Origin: Methanobrevibacter sp.
GTDB lineage: Archaea > Methanobacteriota > Methanobacteria > Methanobacteriales > Methanobacteriaceae
Direction: 5' to 3'
Length of the DNA: 64,000 nucleotides
Assembly: GCA_017652345.1 (NCBI GenBank)
Contig: JAGCBE010000103.1
Coordinates: 1 to 64,000, forward strand
Numbering within the stretch: the first letter of the stretch is position 1; every line of letters starts with the position of its first letter. Of the stretch, positions 1-8,952 are shown piece after piece. The notes beneath the pieces were generated by a model that was given only the letters and a program-made list of their open reading frames with translations, was not told where the DNA came from and did not search any database. The position numbers and the translations under genes are program-made.

Positions 1-1
1 A

Positions 2-232
2 ATAGCGTCTCTAGATAAAACAGTATTATGTCAGGTTAAGAGAAAAGTCTCAGATGATCATTATGATTTAATAATATTTCCTGATGAAGATGTTATTATT
101 AAAAATATAGTAAATATGACTAAGTTTGATTTAAATCCTGGAGATTATGTATATGTTTATAAAATAAACAATCAAATAAGTAACAGCTTTATTTGTTATA
201 AAGTAACCCCTCTTTTAAAGGATGTGTCATAA
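2..232 (+). CDS. C-terminal end of an unknown phage protein (5' truncated)
   Basis: An open frame enters from the left edge and ends in a TAA that overlaps the ATG of the next gene (TAATG), a typical translational-coupling junction. The visible 76 residues are hydrophilic and rich in Asp and Lys with a VYVYKINN segment. I recognise no domain. The codon use matches the neighbours and the overlap with the resolvase gene supports it as real. Its function cannot be told from this fragment. Confidence 0.6.
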   Translation: MASLDKTVLCQVKRKVSDDHYDLIIFPDEDVIIKNIVNMTKFDLNPGDYVYVYKINNQISNSFICYKVTPLLKDVS

Positions 233-900
233 TGATTGTAAAATATAATAAAAAAATACGAGATTATAAATATTTAATATCTTTTGATTTAGCGAGTCAT
301 AACACAGGTATCTGTTTATGGAACATTGAAAAAAACAAACCTGAAAAAACTTTTTTAATGACCACAAAAAAGACAGAGAATTTTGTATATGATTTATATC
401 AAAACTTAGAAATATTTTTTGCGTCTCTTCAAAAAGATTTTAATATTGATTTAAAAGATGTTTTTGTTTGTAAAGAAGCAATGCCTGTTCAATTAAGAGG
501 TGCGGCTTCAACTGTTCAAACTTTTGTTGCTTTAGCAAAGAGTCATGCTGTCTTAGATTTATTTTTACAACAACATGATATTGATGTATATGATTATACG
601 GGTATATACCCAATAACCACTCATTCATATTTAAAAAAACTTTTAAGCGAAGAAAATGTAGAATCAGTAGATAAAAACACTATAAAAAAATATGTTGAAC
701 AAGAATTTAATTTGGTGGTAAAATCATATGATGAATCAGATGCTGTTTTTTTAGCAGTAACATTGATTCAAAGTAAGTGGAATAAAGATATTCTGGAAGA
801 AATGAAGGAAATTAAAAAGCATAAAAAAGAGTTGATTATGAAGAATGCAATAGCTGAATGTGAGAAAAAAATAGATTTTTTAATAAATTTAACAATTTAG
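232..900 (+). CDS. RuvC-like Holliday junction resolvase
   Basis: The 222-residue product looks like a phage RNase H-fold resolvase of the RuvC type, which cuts branched DNA during recombination and packaging. The acidic catalytic set is visible: D19 in SFDLASHNTG at the end of the first strand, E82 in VCKEAMPVQ, and a terminal DESDA cluster (D167 and D170) followed by a helix. This order is the family pattern. The length is somewhat above bacterial RuvC (about 170), the extra residues forming a Lys-rich tail. The ATG overlaps the stop of the upstream gene. The family is clear from motif order; the exact substrate preference is inferred. Confidence 0.8.
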   Translation: MIVKYNKKIRDYKYLISFDLASHNTGICLWNIEKNKPEKTFLMTTKKTENFVYDLYQNLEIFFASLQKDFNIDLKDVFVCKEAMPVQLRGAASTVQTFVALAKSHAVLDLFLQQHDIDVYDYTGIYPITTHSYLKKLLSEENVESVDKNTIKKYVEQEFNLVVKSYDESDAVFLAVTLIQSKWNKDILEEMKEIKKHKKELIMKNAIAECEKKIDFLINLTI

Positions 901-903
901 CCC

Positions 904-932
904 TTGACATTGAAATTAATTTAAGGTAATAT
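904..932 (+). promoter_or_regulatory. SigA-type promoter upstream of the recombinase gene
   Basis: TTGACA at 904-909 is followed after 17 bases by TAATAT at 927-932. The -35 is perfect and the -10 matches four of six consensus positions. It starts directly after the stop of the resolvase gene and lies 27 bases before the recombinase start. Confidence 0.55.
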
Positions 933-959
933 AGGTAAGGAAAGGAGATGAAGAAAATC

Positions 960-1985
960 GTGGGAAGAAGTACTGTATATAATGCTAATTTAACAAATGA
1001 CTGGGAAAAAGTTAGAAAAGAAAACCAAAAACTTGTTCAAGATTTTATCAAGTATTCAAAATCTTGCGATAGATCTCCAATGACTTTGAAACAGTATCAA
1101 GAATGGTTGAAGGTATTCTTTTGTTGGAATTACAAAGAAAATGAAGATAAATTTTTTATAGATTTAAAAAAGAGAGATTTCGTATACTACTTTGGTTGGT
1201 GTAGAGACTTAGGAATGAGTGCTAATAGAATAGCATCTTTAAAATCTGTTCTTAGTAGTCTATCATCTGAGATAGAGTTATTGTATGAGGATGAATATCC
1301 TAATTTTCACAATCAACTTAGAGGATTGGAACCTATAAAAATATCTACAGTAAGGCCTAAGACAATAATTAGCGATGAAGAAATGATCAAAATTTTACAA
1401 ACGTTGATAGACCTTAAAGAATATCAAACAGCTTGTTACTTAGCACTAGCATGTGCATCTGGTAGTAGAAAAGCAGAGCTTCTACAAATGAAAGTTAGTT
1501 TCTTTACGCAAGACGCAGAAGTTCTTAAGGGGTATATGTATTGTACTCCTGAAATAAGAACTAAGGGCAGTGGAAAAAAAGGAAAAATGATAAAGAAATA
1601 TGTTATCAAAGAAATTTTTAAACCATTTTTAGATTTATGGATAGCTGAGAGAGAAAAATTAGGAATAAAATTAGATGACCTCTTTGTAACAAAAAGAGAT
1701 GGGGAATATGTAAAAGCCACAGTTTCTACAGCAAATAGTTTTGCTGCTAAGATTTCTAAAATATTTAATATAGAATATTATACTCACTCAAGCAGACATT
1801 TCTTTTGTACATACCTTAAGAATTTAGATTTACCAAACGACGTTATAGTTCAAATTGTTGGTTGGAGTGAAAATTCGGGAGATAGTATGGTTGCTATTTA
1901 TGACGATACAGATAAAAATTTAAAAATTGAAAAATATTTCATGGATTTCTTATCAAAGAAAATGGAAAATGATAAGGGGGAATAA
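960..1985 (+). CDS. Tyrosine recombinase (phage integrase / Xer-like)
   Basis: This 341-residue protein has the full tyrosine-recombinase catalytic set: R170 in ASGSRKAELL, K202 in the TKGSGK hairpin, H276-S-S-R279, W302 in VGWSENS and the nucleophile Y314 in AIYDDTD. An N-terminal SAM-like core-binding domain (about residues 25-120) precedes it. It would catalyse site-specific DNA strand exchange, either integration or dimer/telomere-type resolution; no attachment site is visible here. I prefer the GTG start at 960: an extended Shine-Dalgarno AAGGAGATGA ends 9 bases upstream, whereas the ATG at 948 lies inside that Shine-Dalgarno. A tyrosine recombinase in a phage with its own replisome need not mean lysogeny. 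Confidence 0.85.
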   Translation: MGRSTVYNANLTNDWEKVRKENQKLVQDFIKYSKSCDRSPMTLKQYQEWLKVFFCWNYKENEDKFFIDLKKRDFVYYFGWCRDLGMSANRIASLKSVLSSLSSEIELLYEDEYPNFHNQLRGLEPIKISTVRPKTIISDEEMIKILQTLIDLKEYQTACYLALACASGSRKAELLQMKVSFFTQDAEVLKGYMYCTPEIRTKGSGKKGKMIKKYVIKEIFKPFLDLWIAEREKLGIKLDDLFVTKRDGEYVKATVSTANSFAAKISKIFNIEYYTHSSRHFFCTYLKNLDLPNDVIVQIVGWSENSGDSMVAIYDDTDKNLKIEKYFMDFLSKKMENDKGE

Positions 1986-1988
1986 AAG

Positions 1989-2708
1989 GTGGAAGAGCTT
2001 AAATTTAGCGAATATATAGAAAAGTGTTTGGATTTTGAAAAGAATCCAGAAGACCAAACAAAAATAGAAGAAATAAAAAACTTTCTTGACAAAATAGAGG
2101 TAAAAGAATATTTACCTATGAAAGAAAAAGAATTAATAATGATGAATATTTTAGACACTCTTCATCAAGATTATGATGCTCCAGGAGCAGCTATGATTTT
2201 AGAGCACGGAAAAGTAATATATGGTTTATTGGGATACTGTGTAAATTTAGACAACGATTTACCTATAATTAACTATAATTATTTTTGTGTAGATGCTATA
2301 TATAAATATGGGTTATATGACACTGTAATTTCTTACTGTGAAAAAGATTATAACAGATTTTTAAAAATGTTAGATGAAACTATTAATTTTACTAATATCT
2401 ATAGAATCACACAAACAGCCGCATTATTTAATGAGGAAGCTTATGAAAACTGGAAGAAAGGAATTCAAGATTTAAAAGATTCTTTAAATTCAGAAGATAT
2501 CAAGAGCTTTTTAGAAATTGTAGATGCTGAAAATGAAGACATTAAAGACCTTGTTACAAGTCTTCAAGATTTAGCACTTAATCAAGCTAATAAAGAAACG
2601 GAGCAAGAGAGTTCTAAATTTGACGCGGCAGCTGAATTCTTAGAAAAAACTAAAGAAAATTCAGAAGACGAACAGGAAGATAAAAATAAAGAAAAAGTTG
2701 TAAATTAA
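1989..2708 (+). CDS. Unknown acidic phage protein
   Basis: The 239-residue product starts at GTG behind AAGGGGG and directly follows the recombinase gene. It is mostly helical and very acidic, with a C-terminal stretch of Glu, Asp and Lys that looks disordered. A central region contains LEHGKVIYGLLGYCVN and several Tyr-rich segments. I do not recognise a family. Acidic disordered tails occur in virion assembly chaperones and in replication accessory proteins, so either is possible; position between the recombinase and nrdD does not decide. Confidence 0.6.
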   Translation: MEELKFSEYIEKCLDFEKNPEDQTKIEEIKNFLDKIEVKEYLPMKEKELIMMNILDTLHQDYDAPGAAMILEHGKVIYGLLGYCVNLDNDLPIINYNYFCVDAIYKYGLYDTVISYCEKDYNRFLKMLDETINFTNIYRITQTAALFNEEAYENWKKGIQDLKDSLNSEDIKSFLEIVDAENEDIKDLVTSLQDLALNQANKETEQESSKFDAAAEFLEKTKENSEDEQEDKNKEKVVN

Positions 2709-2745
2709 TTAAACAACCGTTTTTCTTAGAAAAGGGGTAATAATT

Positions 2746-4941
2746 GTGAATATTATAAAAAGGAATGGTGAAAGAGAAAGTTTTGCTATCGAAAAAATAA
2801 AGAAAGCTTTAACTTTGGCTAATAGTGAAATTAGTCTTAAAAATCAAGTAACTAAAAAAATAATAAATGAAATAGCAGAAGAGATTCAAGAGTTTTGTAA
2901 AAACAAAAAGAAATCTCAAAATGTGGAAATTATTCAAGACCAAATTGAATTAGCATTAATGAAAAGAGGTGCTTTTGAATTAGCTAAACATTATATAGAA
3001 TATAGGCTAGAACATAAGCAGTTAAGAGATGCATACGGAACTTTAATGGAAGGTCTTGAAGTAAAACTTGGAGCAAAAGATGTTCAAAATCAAAACGCAA
3101 ATCTTGATGAACATTCTTTTGGAGGAAGAATTGGAGAAGCTAGCAGTTTCATTAATAAGCAATTTGCTTTAAATTACTGTATGTCAGAAAAGGCAAAAAA
3201 TAATCATTTAAACAATGAAATTTATATTCATGATTTAGACCATTATGTTTTAGGAGATCACAATTGTTTATCCATTCCATTTGATAAATTATTAGCAGAA
3301 GGATTTAAAACAAGACAAGTAGATATTAGACCAGCAGGTTCTTTATCTAGTGCTTTACAGTTAGTTGCGGTAATTTTCCAATTACAGAGTTTACAACAAT
3401 TTGGAGGCGTTTCTGCTACTCATTTAGATTGGACTTTGGTACCATATGTGAGAAAATCTTTTTATAAACATTATAAAGATGGTTTAAAATATTTAGAAAA
3501 TTCTTATGAGATAATTGGCTCTAAAGAAACTCCAATAGATGATTTTGTATATAAAAAGAATGCAAAAGTTTATGGTTATGCAATAGACATGGTTATCAGA
3601 GAGTGTCATCAAGGAGTAGAAGCACTTTACCATAATTTAAATTCTCTCCAGTCACGCAGCGGTAATCAATTACCTTTTTCTAGTGTTAACTATGGAACAT
3701 GTACTTTACCAGAGGGTAGAATAATAATTAGAGAGATGTTAAATGTTAGTATAGAAGGATTAGGTCCTCATCATCAAACATCAATTTTCCCTTGTGGAAT
3801 ATTCCAATATATGAAGGGTGTAAATGATAAACCTGGAACACCTAATTATGACATGTATCAATTAGCTTTAAAATCTACTTCACAAAGATTATATCCTAAT
3901 TATGCAAACGTAGATTGGTCTGGAAACGCAGGTTATGATAGAAATGACCCTAAGACCTATTTCTCCACAATGGGTTGTAGAACTGCAAATAGTTTTGATA
4001 TTAATGCAGAACCAGGAACTAACCCACAAACAAAAGATGGTAGAGGAAATATTTGTCCAACAACTATTATATTGCCAACTTTAGCGATGGAAGCAGATAG
4101 AGATGTTGAAAAGTTCATGGTTTTATTGGACCAAAAAATTCATGAAGCAAAAGATATGCTTATTGAGAGATTTGAGTATATTTGTTCTCAATCTCCTAAA
4201 TCAGCAAAGTTCATGTATGAAAACGGAACAATGCTAGGCTACCATCCACAAGAAGGTATTAGAAGTGCTTTAAAACACGGAACTTTAGCTATCGGTCAAT
4301 TAGGATTAGCTGAAACATTAGAATTATTAATTGGAACTAATCAATGTCATCCAGAGGGAATGGAGTTAGCAAAAAGAATCGAACAATTATTCAAGGATAG
4401 ATGCGCAGAATTTAAAAATGAATATAAGCTTAACTTCGGTGTTTATTATACACCAGCTGAAAACTTGTGTTATACTGCAATGAATAAATTTAAATCAAAA
4501 TATGGTGTAATTGAAAACGTAAGTGATAGAGATTATTTTACTAATTCAATACATGTACCTGTTTGGGAAAAAGTGAATATCTTTGAAAAAATTGATATTG
4601 AAAGTCAATTAACTGGCTATTCAAGCGCAGGATGTATCACATACGGAGAGCTTGACGCAACTTCTATTCATAATATTGAAGCTGTAGAAAAGATTGTTAA
4701 TTATGCTATGGACCATGATATCCCATACTTCGCAATCAACGTTCCTAACGACCAATGTTCTTGTTGTGGATATGAGGGGGAAATAGGTGGTAACACTTGT
4801 CCTCAATGTGGCTCAGAAAATATTAAACGATTACGTAGAGTAACAGGATATTTAACTGGGGATTATAAAACTGCTTTCAATAAAGGAAAACAGGAAGAAA
4901 CAGAAGATAGAGTTAAACACACAGGAGTGAAGGTGGAATAA
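2746..4941 (+). CDS. nrdD: Anaerobic ribonucleoside-triphosphate reductase (class III)
   Basis: The 731-residue enzyme reduces ribonucleoside triphosphates to deoxy forms without oxygen, feeding phage DNA synthesis. Residues 1-90 form an ATP-cone regulatory domain (MNIIKRNGERESF start). The C-terminus has the zinc site made by CSCC and CPQCG pairs and the glycyl-radical loop RRVTGYL with Gly701, 30 residues from the end, as expected. The start is GTG behind AAAGGGG. The activase gene follows after 2 bases, so the two are co-translated. Full length and intact catalytic features indicate a functional enzyme and an anaerobic host lifestyle. Confidence 0.97.
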   Translation: MNIIKRNGERESFAIEKIKKALTLANSEISLKNQVTKKIINEIAEEIQEFCKNKKKSQNVEIIQDQIELALMKRGAFELAKHYIEYRLEHKQLRDAYGTLMEGLEVKLGAKDVQNQNANLDEHSFGGRIGEASSFINKQFALNYCMSEKAKNNHLNNEIYIHDLDHYVLGDHNCLSIPFDKLLAEGFKTRQVDIRPAGSLSSALQLVAVIFQLQSLQQFGGVSATHLDWTLVPYVRKSFYKHYKDGLKYLENSYEIIGSKETPIDDFVYKKNAKVYGYAIDMVIRECHQGVEALYHNLNSLQSRSGNQLPFSSVNYGTCTLPEGRIIIREMLNVSIEGLGPHHQTSIFPCGIFQYMKGVNDKPGTPNYDMYQLALKSTSQRLYPNYANVDWSGNAGYDRNDPKTYFSTMGCRTANSFDINAEPGTNPQTKDGRGNICPTTIILPTLAMEADRDVEKFMVLLDQKIHEAKDMLIERFEYICSQSPKSAKFMYENGTMLGYHPQEGIRSALKHGTLAIGQLGLAETLELLIGTNQCHPEGMELAKRIEQLFKDRCAEFKNEYKLNFGVYYTPAENLCYTAMNKFKSKYGVIENVSDRDYFTNSIHVPVWEKVNIFEKIDIESQLTGYSSAGCITYGELDATSIHNIEAVEKIVNYAMDHDIPYFAINVPNDQCSCCGYEGEIGGNTCPQCGSENIKRLRRVTGYLTGDYKTAFNKGKQEETEDRVKHTGVKVE

Positions 4942-4943
4942 TT

Positions 4944-5447
4944 ATGTGCATGAGATATTCGGGTATATCAGACTGTGATATTGCAAATGGTAAAGGTATG
5001 AGGGTAACATTATACACTCAAGGATGTTCTCATAGATGTTTCCAATGTCATAACCCTGAGACTTGGGATGGCAATGGTGGAATAGAATTTACTAAAAAAA
5101 CTTTAGATAAAATATGTAAGTTGCTAGACAGACCTTATATAGATGGATTAACTTTATCTGGTGGAGATCCTTTGTTTAGTGCAAACAGAGAAGATGTGTT
5201 ATCTTTATGTAAAGAAGTTAAAAAGAAATTTCCTCAAAAAAACATTTGGCTTTATACAGGATATTTATTTGAAGAAATAGAAAATTTAGAAATCATGAAT
5301 TACGTTGATGTTGTGGTTGATGGTAAGTTTAATTTTATGCTAAGAGACACTTCATTAGCTTTTAGAGGATCAAGCAACCAAAGAATAATTGACGTAAAAG
5401 AATCTAAAAATCAACATAAAATTGTACTTGTAGATGTTGATAAATAA
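4944..5447 (+). CDS. nrdG: Anaerobic NrdD-activating radical SAM enzyme
   Basis: The 167-residue protein uses S-adenosylmethionine and a 4Fe-4S cluster to place the glycyl radical on NrdD. The cluster ligands are C28, C32 and C35 in the CSHRCFQC motif, and SGGDP in the middle matches the SAM-binding GGE-like motif of activases. It sits immediately after nrdD and ends in a strong terminator, forming a two-gene unit. Length is normal for the family. Confidence 0.95.
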   Translation: MCMRYSGISDCDIANGKGMRVTLYTQGCSHRCFQCHNPETWDGNGGIEFTKKTLDKICKLLDRPYIDGLTLSGGDPLFSANREDVLSLCKEVKKKFPQKNIWLYTGYLFEEIENLEIMNYVDVVVDGKFNFMLRDTSLAFRGSSNQRIIDVKESKNQHKIVLVDVDK

Positions 5448-5470
5448 AATAACGATTTTATATGAGTATG

Positions 5471-5507
5471 AAAAGGTGTCAAATATTAAAAATTTGGCAC
5501 TTTTTCC
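5471..5507 (+). terminator. Rho-independent terminator after nrdDG
   Basis: The arms 5471-5484 and 5492-5505 form a 14-pair stem with two G-U wobbles around a 7-base loop, and the second arm ends in a run of five T. It separates nrdDG from the fibre gene block. Confidence 0.85.
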
Positions 5508-5540
5508 TTGTAATTTATGTGGAAATAGGAGGCTTTGTTT

Positions 5541-5948
5541 ATGGAAGAAGCTAGATTACCTGGGGCCAAACAAAGTCCCAGAATTGACACAAATAATGTA
5601 ATAAAATGGTATTATGGAGATACGTTTGAAATTCAATTACATCTTGTCTTGAAAAGAGACGGAGATGTCGTGGAGTATGCTCCTGAAGATCAGTTTATTT
5701 TTTCTTTTTATAATAAAGACACGCAAAAACTTGTAAAGAGATTTGTGTGTACAGAAATTGATAATGAAGCAAAGCTATTGACTTTAAAATTCGATAAAGA
5801 AATAAGTATGGATTTTAAGCCAGGAAGATATAGCTTTGGTGTTAAATATATATCCAATTCTGAAGAAGATTCAGAAACTCAATCAGTTACAGAAGATATT
5901 ACTACGGTTGGAGCAAAATACTCTGTGGAGGTAGAACGATGTTATTAA
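5541..5948 (+). CDS. Putative baseplate upper protein (BppU N-terminal-like)
   Basis: The 135-residue product begins a structural gene block. Its KWYYGDTFEIQLHL strand, followed by paired beta-strands and a KPGRYSFGVKY segment, resembles the small N-terminal beta domain of BppU-type baseplate proteins that attach fibres in phages of Gram-positive bacteria. I chose ATG 5541, 8 bases after AGGAGG; a TTG at 5535 would leave only 2 bases. The assignment to that domain family is by pattern only. The short length suggests an adaptor rather than a complete fibre. Confidence 0.55.
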   Translation: MEEARLPGAKQSPRIDTNNVIKWYYGDTFEIQLHLVLKRDGDVVEYAPEDQFIFSFYNKDTQKLVKRFVCTEIDNEAKLLTLKFDKEISMDFKPGRYSFGVKYISNSEEDSETQSVTEDITTVGAKYSVEVERCY

Positions 5949-6124
5949 ACGACGCTCAAAAAAAGTATGGTAGAATTGAAGTGGCAGAATGTGATATCAT
6001 ATGTCCAAATGTTATTAAAATTGATCCGATTGGATGTAATATATTTAATGTAGATAAAGAAAAGGAAGAATCAGAAGTAGAATCAAACGCGGAAACAGAA
6101 GGGGTTGTAAACAACAATTTGTAA
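5939..6124 (+). CDS. Small unknown protein of the fibre block
   Basis: A 61-residue frame overlaps the end of the previous gene by 10 bases and has GGAGG upstream at 5927-5932. It contains a NVIKIDPIGCNIF core and a Glu-rich C-terminal tail. It is probably a small virion or assembly component given its position, but no family is recognised. Confidence 0.5.
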   Translation: MLLNDAQKKYGRIEVAECDIICPNVIKIDPIGCNIFNVDKEKEESEVESNAETEGVVNNNL

Positions 6125-6140
6125 TATGGGGGTATGAAAT

Positions 6141-6656
6141 ATGGCTAAAGTTTTAACTATTGTTTCAACGGGCGCCAAGACCGCAATGTCGGGAGTACTA
6201 GGAGTTAAGGGAGCCGCCGAAACACAATATAGAGACGGCTACGTAAATCTCACTCCCGAAAATATTGGTTTTACGATCGTTGAGGTTGATGAGCCTGAAG
6301 GTACATTGAGTGCTGATGAGCTAGGATTGTTAAAGGATAATTTGTTTAATTGTATGGGATATGGCCCTGATAATAGCAAAGGATATATCTTTAGATTGAT
6401 ATCTATCGAAGATAGTGGAGACTGGAGATATGGTGCTATTAAGGAAGATTTAACAGGTATTATGATTATATCTGTTGATCCAGATACAGGCGATTATCTA
6501 TATAGTTATGAAGAATCTCATACCGAGACTCAGGTCGAGACAATTACAGAGGAAGTTAATGCGATTACTCAAGATGTTGAAACAATAACAAATGATATTG
6601 CTGATATCCAAGAAGAAATTGCCTCACTAAAGATAAACGGAGGTGAGATTGAATAA
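6141..6656 (+). CDS. Putative virion structural protein with C-terminal coiled coil
   Basis: The 171-residue product starts after a GGGGG-type ribosome binding site. The first 120 residues look like a compact beta-rich domain. Residues 130-165 have a regular Val/Ile/Thr heptad (VETITEEVNAITQDVETIT) that would trimerise. The stop overlaps the start of the next fibre gene, so both are translated together. It most likely forms part of a trimeric fibre or its attachment point. The exact role is inferred from context. Confidence 0.55.
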   Translation: MAKVLTIVSTGAKTAMSGVLGVKGAAETQYRDGYVNLTPENIGFTIVEVDEPEGTLSADELGLLKDNLFNCMGYGPDNSKGYIFRLISIEDSGDWRYGAIKEDLTGIMIISVDPDTGDYLYSYEESHTETQVETITEEVNAITQDVETITNDIADIQEEIASLKINGGEIE

Positions 6657-7165
6657 TGACTAATATTATAGAAAGTATACAATTTAAAAGAGGTACAAAA
6701 GCAAAGCTCGAAGAAAGATTAAGAGCTGGAGACTTAGGAGTACCTTTAAGGGGTGAGCCTATATGGGAAACAGATACCAATAAGCTCAAGATAGGAAACG
6801 GGACAGATGCGTATATTGATCTAGAATATTTTTCTGGTAATGTAGATGACAATCTCGTTTTAGAAGGTTATTATGATTCACAAAGCGGCTTTTTCTATAA
6901 CTTACCACCAGAGGAAGTCGATAGACAGAGATTACCTGAGTGGAGTAACAAACTTTATAGAGATTTAGCAACTAATAAAGTTTATTATTTTAAGGCAATA
7001 GGCAGATTTACAGAATTATATTCACCTGCAAAATTATATTCATCAAGTGGTCAAAATACAGATGGTGCTATGACACAAAAAGCTGTAACAGACGGTGTTG
7101 ATGATATTAGATTTGCGGTTGACGGTAGTGATGTAGAATGTCTTGTTCTCAACAAGCCGTGGTAA
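6656..7165 (+). CDS. Tail fibre protein with Mtd-N-type N-terminal repeat
   Basis: Residues 1-65 carry the motif found at the N-terminus of major-tropism-determinant and phage hyaluronidase-like fibres: IQFKRGTKAKL, then GEPIWETDTNKLKIGNG. A TDGAMTQKAVTD segment near residue 140, common in phage fibres ahead of adhesion domains, follows. At 169 residues it is short, so it may be a fibre connector. It overlaps the previous gene by one base and is followed by the first of several repeat-rich fibres. Confidence 0.65.
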   Translation: MTNIIESIQFKRGTKAKLEERLRAGDLGVPLRGEPIWETDTNKLKIGNGTDAYIDLEYFSGNVDDNLVLEGYYDSQSGFFYNLPPEEVDRQRLPEWSNKLYRDLATNKVYYFKAIGRFTELYSPAKLYSSSGQNTDGAMTQKAVTDGVDDIRFAVDGSDVECLVLNKPW

Positions 7166-7207
7166 GAATATAAAATTTAATTTTTATTTTAGGAGGATAT
7201 TATAAAT

Positions 7208-8500
7208 ATGGCAGATATTAGTAAGATTAAGATTGGTGGCACCGTCTATAAATTAAAAGATGCTCAACTTAGAGCAGCATTAGGTATTGTTGATTATGCA
7301 GCAAATACAGCATATTCTAAGGGTGATTATTTATATTATAATGGCAATCTTTATATTGTAAATGCAGATATTACTGCTGGCGATAACACACAATTTTCTG
7401 ACCTTAGCACTTCAGCATTAGATGTTAATGCAGATATTAATGCAAAATACAATGAATTAAAAGGATTAATTGCTGGTGGTGTTCATTATAGAGGAAAAGT
7501 TGAAGAATCTCAAACAACATTATATGATGGTGCTTCTACTAACCCAATTGCAATACAAGATGGTTCAGGTGGATATATTACATATACAGCAGTAGCTGGC
7601 GATTTAGTTATTCAAGATGAATATACAAGTGGTGGAACTGGCGAATACTATGCACAAGAATATATATATGATGGTGGTATTTGGAATGAACTTGGCTACA
7701 ATGGTGTTCTTGGTGAATTAGCATTTGCTGATACAGCATATACTGAATATCAACCACAAGGAACAGTAGAGGTTACTTTAGGAACATTAACACAAACACC
7801 TACAGAAGCATCTATTGACTATGGTGATTATACACCACAAGGAACAGTAGAAGTTACTTTAGGAACATTAACACAAACACCTACAGAAGCTACATTAACT
7901 AAAGTAGATTACACACCAGCAGGTTCTGTAGAAGTTACTCTTACCCCTACAGCAACAGCCGCTGATTTAACCAAAGGTGATTATACACCACAAGGTTCTG
8001 TTTCTGATATTACAGTTATCGATACTCTTGGTGAATTACCTACTTTAGGTGCAGCTGCAACTGCAACTTTTGCAACAGAAGGTATTACAGCAGATTTAGA
8101 CCAAACAGACCCTGAGATGTTAGTGTTCACTGTTGCGTCTACAACTGTTGCCGTTACTGCACAAGGTACATTTAATCGAGGTTCTTTACCTACAACAAAA
8201 GTTGTTACACCTACATTCACTGGTACTACTGCTCCAAGTTTAATTGTTACTGGAGTTTCTTACGATAAGATGGGAGTACAATCAGCTGCTTTCACAGGTA
8301 CTACTGCTCCAAGTTTAATTGTTACTGGAGTTTCTTACAATCAAGCAGGAGCTAATGGTGCTACAGCTTCATTCACTGGTACTCTTGCTGAAAATGTTAT
8401 TGCTAAAACAGTTACTTATAACCAAGCAGAGGTTAATGGTGCTACAGCTTCATTCACAGGTACAACAACAACTATTACAGTTACACCAACCAACGAATAA
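7208..8500 (+). CDS. Repeat-rich fibre / adhesin-like virion protein
   Basis: The 430-residue protein starts with MADISKIKIGGTVYKLKDA, an N-terminal anchor seen in gut-phage fibre proteins, and continues with a YSKGDYLYYNGNLYIV carbohydrate-binding-like beta segment near residue 40. The C-terminal half (residues 180-430) is built of Thr- and Val-rich beta repeats, including two copies each of DYTPQGTVEVTLGTLTQTP-like and GTTAPSLIVTGVSY units. The repeats are nearly identical at DNA level. Such repeats usually form elongated trimeric beta shafts. AGGAGG lies 10 bases before the ATG. Confidence 0.6.
   Translation: MADISKIKIGGTVYKLKDAQLRAALGIVDYAANTAYSKGDYLYYNGNLYIVNADITAGDNTQFSDLSTSALDVNADINAKYNELKGLIAGGVHYRGKVEESQTTLYDGASTNPIAIQDGSGGYITYTAVAGDLVIQDEYTSGGTGEYYAQEYIYDGGIWNELGYNGVLGELAFADTAYTEYQPQGTVEVTLGTLTQTPTEASIDYGDYTPQGTVEVTLGTLTQTPTEATLTKVDYTPAGSVEVTLTPTATAADLTKGDYTPQGSVSDITVIDTLGELPTLGAAATATFATEGITADLDQTDPEMLVFTVASTTVAVTAQGTFNRGSLPTTKVVTPTFTGTTAPSLIVTGVSYDKMGVQSAAFTGTTAPSLIVTGVSYNQAGANGATASFTGTLAENVIAKTVTYNQAEVNGATASFTGTTTTITVTPTNE
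7754..7890 (+). repeat. Tandem 56-base coding repeat in fibre gene
   Basis: Bases 7754-7809 and 7835-7890 agree at 55 of 56 positions, the only change being a synonymous GAG/GAA. They encode the repeated PQGTVEVTLGTLTQTPTEA-type unit. Such recent identity suggests expansion or gene conversion within the fibre shaft. Confidence 0.85.
8222..8338 (+). repeat. Direct 42-base repeat in fibre gene
   Basis: Bases 8222-8263 and 8297-8338 are identical and encode GTTAPSLIVTGVSY. A further near-identical pair (AATGGTGCTACAGCTTCATT) follows at about 8354 and 8434, so the 3' end of the gene is a repeat array. Confidence 0.85.
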
Positions 8501-8512
8501 TTCTAGAGCAGT

Positions 8513-8538
8513 GAAAGGGGAGAACAATCTCTCCTTTC
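8513..8538 (+). terminator. Stem-loop between fibre genes
   Basis: GAAAGGGGAGA and TCTCTCCTTTC pair over 11 bases with one G-U and a 4-base loop. No T-run follows, so it may be a processing or partial attenuation element rather than a full terminator. Confidence 0.45.
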
Positions 8539-8560
8539 TAATTTAAAAGGAGGATAGAAT

Positions 8561-8899
8561 ATGGCGGTAAATGGAAACATTAAGAAAGTTAAATTAAGTG
8601 ACGGCAAAATCTATTCTATCTTTGATGAAGGTGCTCTCAGATTAGATCCAACAACTAAAAAAATTCTAACTGGTAGTACAGTTGTAGACGAAGCGATTTT
8701 AGATGGACATCTATCAATAGTAGAAATAGATGATGTTCCGCTTGCAAATGTGCAGATGAAAGTTCTTGTACAAGGTGCAAACGGAGAAATAAAACAGCAA
8801 GACATTCGTCAAGTCTTGAAAAATTTAGGTTTAATTACAGCTTCCGTTACAGATGGAACTCTTAATTTAGAGGTTTTTGATTTTAACGGTAGTGTATAA
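8561..8899 (+). CDS. Small fibre-block protein
   Basis: The 112-residue protein opens with MAVNGNIKKVKLSDGKIYSI, echoing the start of the larger fibre genes on both sides (a short strand then GKIY or GTVYK). This suggests the same virion docking domain without a long shaft. AGGAGG lies upstream. It probably is a short structural or chaperone-like partner of the neighbouring fibres; no exact family is recognised. Confidence 0.5.
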   Translation: MAVNGNIKKVKLSDGKIYSIFDEGALRLDPTTKKILTGSTVVDEAILDGHLSIVEIDDVPLANVQMKVLVQGANGEIKQQDIRQVLKNLGLITASVTDGTLNLEVFDFNGSV

Positions 8900-8952
8900 A
8901 TCATATAATAAAAATAAAGTAATAAAAATATATAACAAAGGAGAATAAAACA

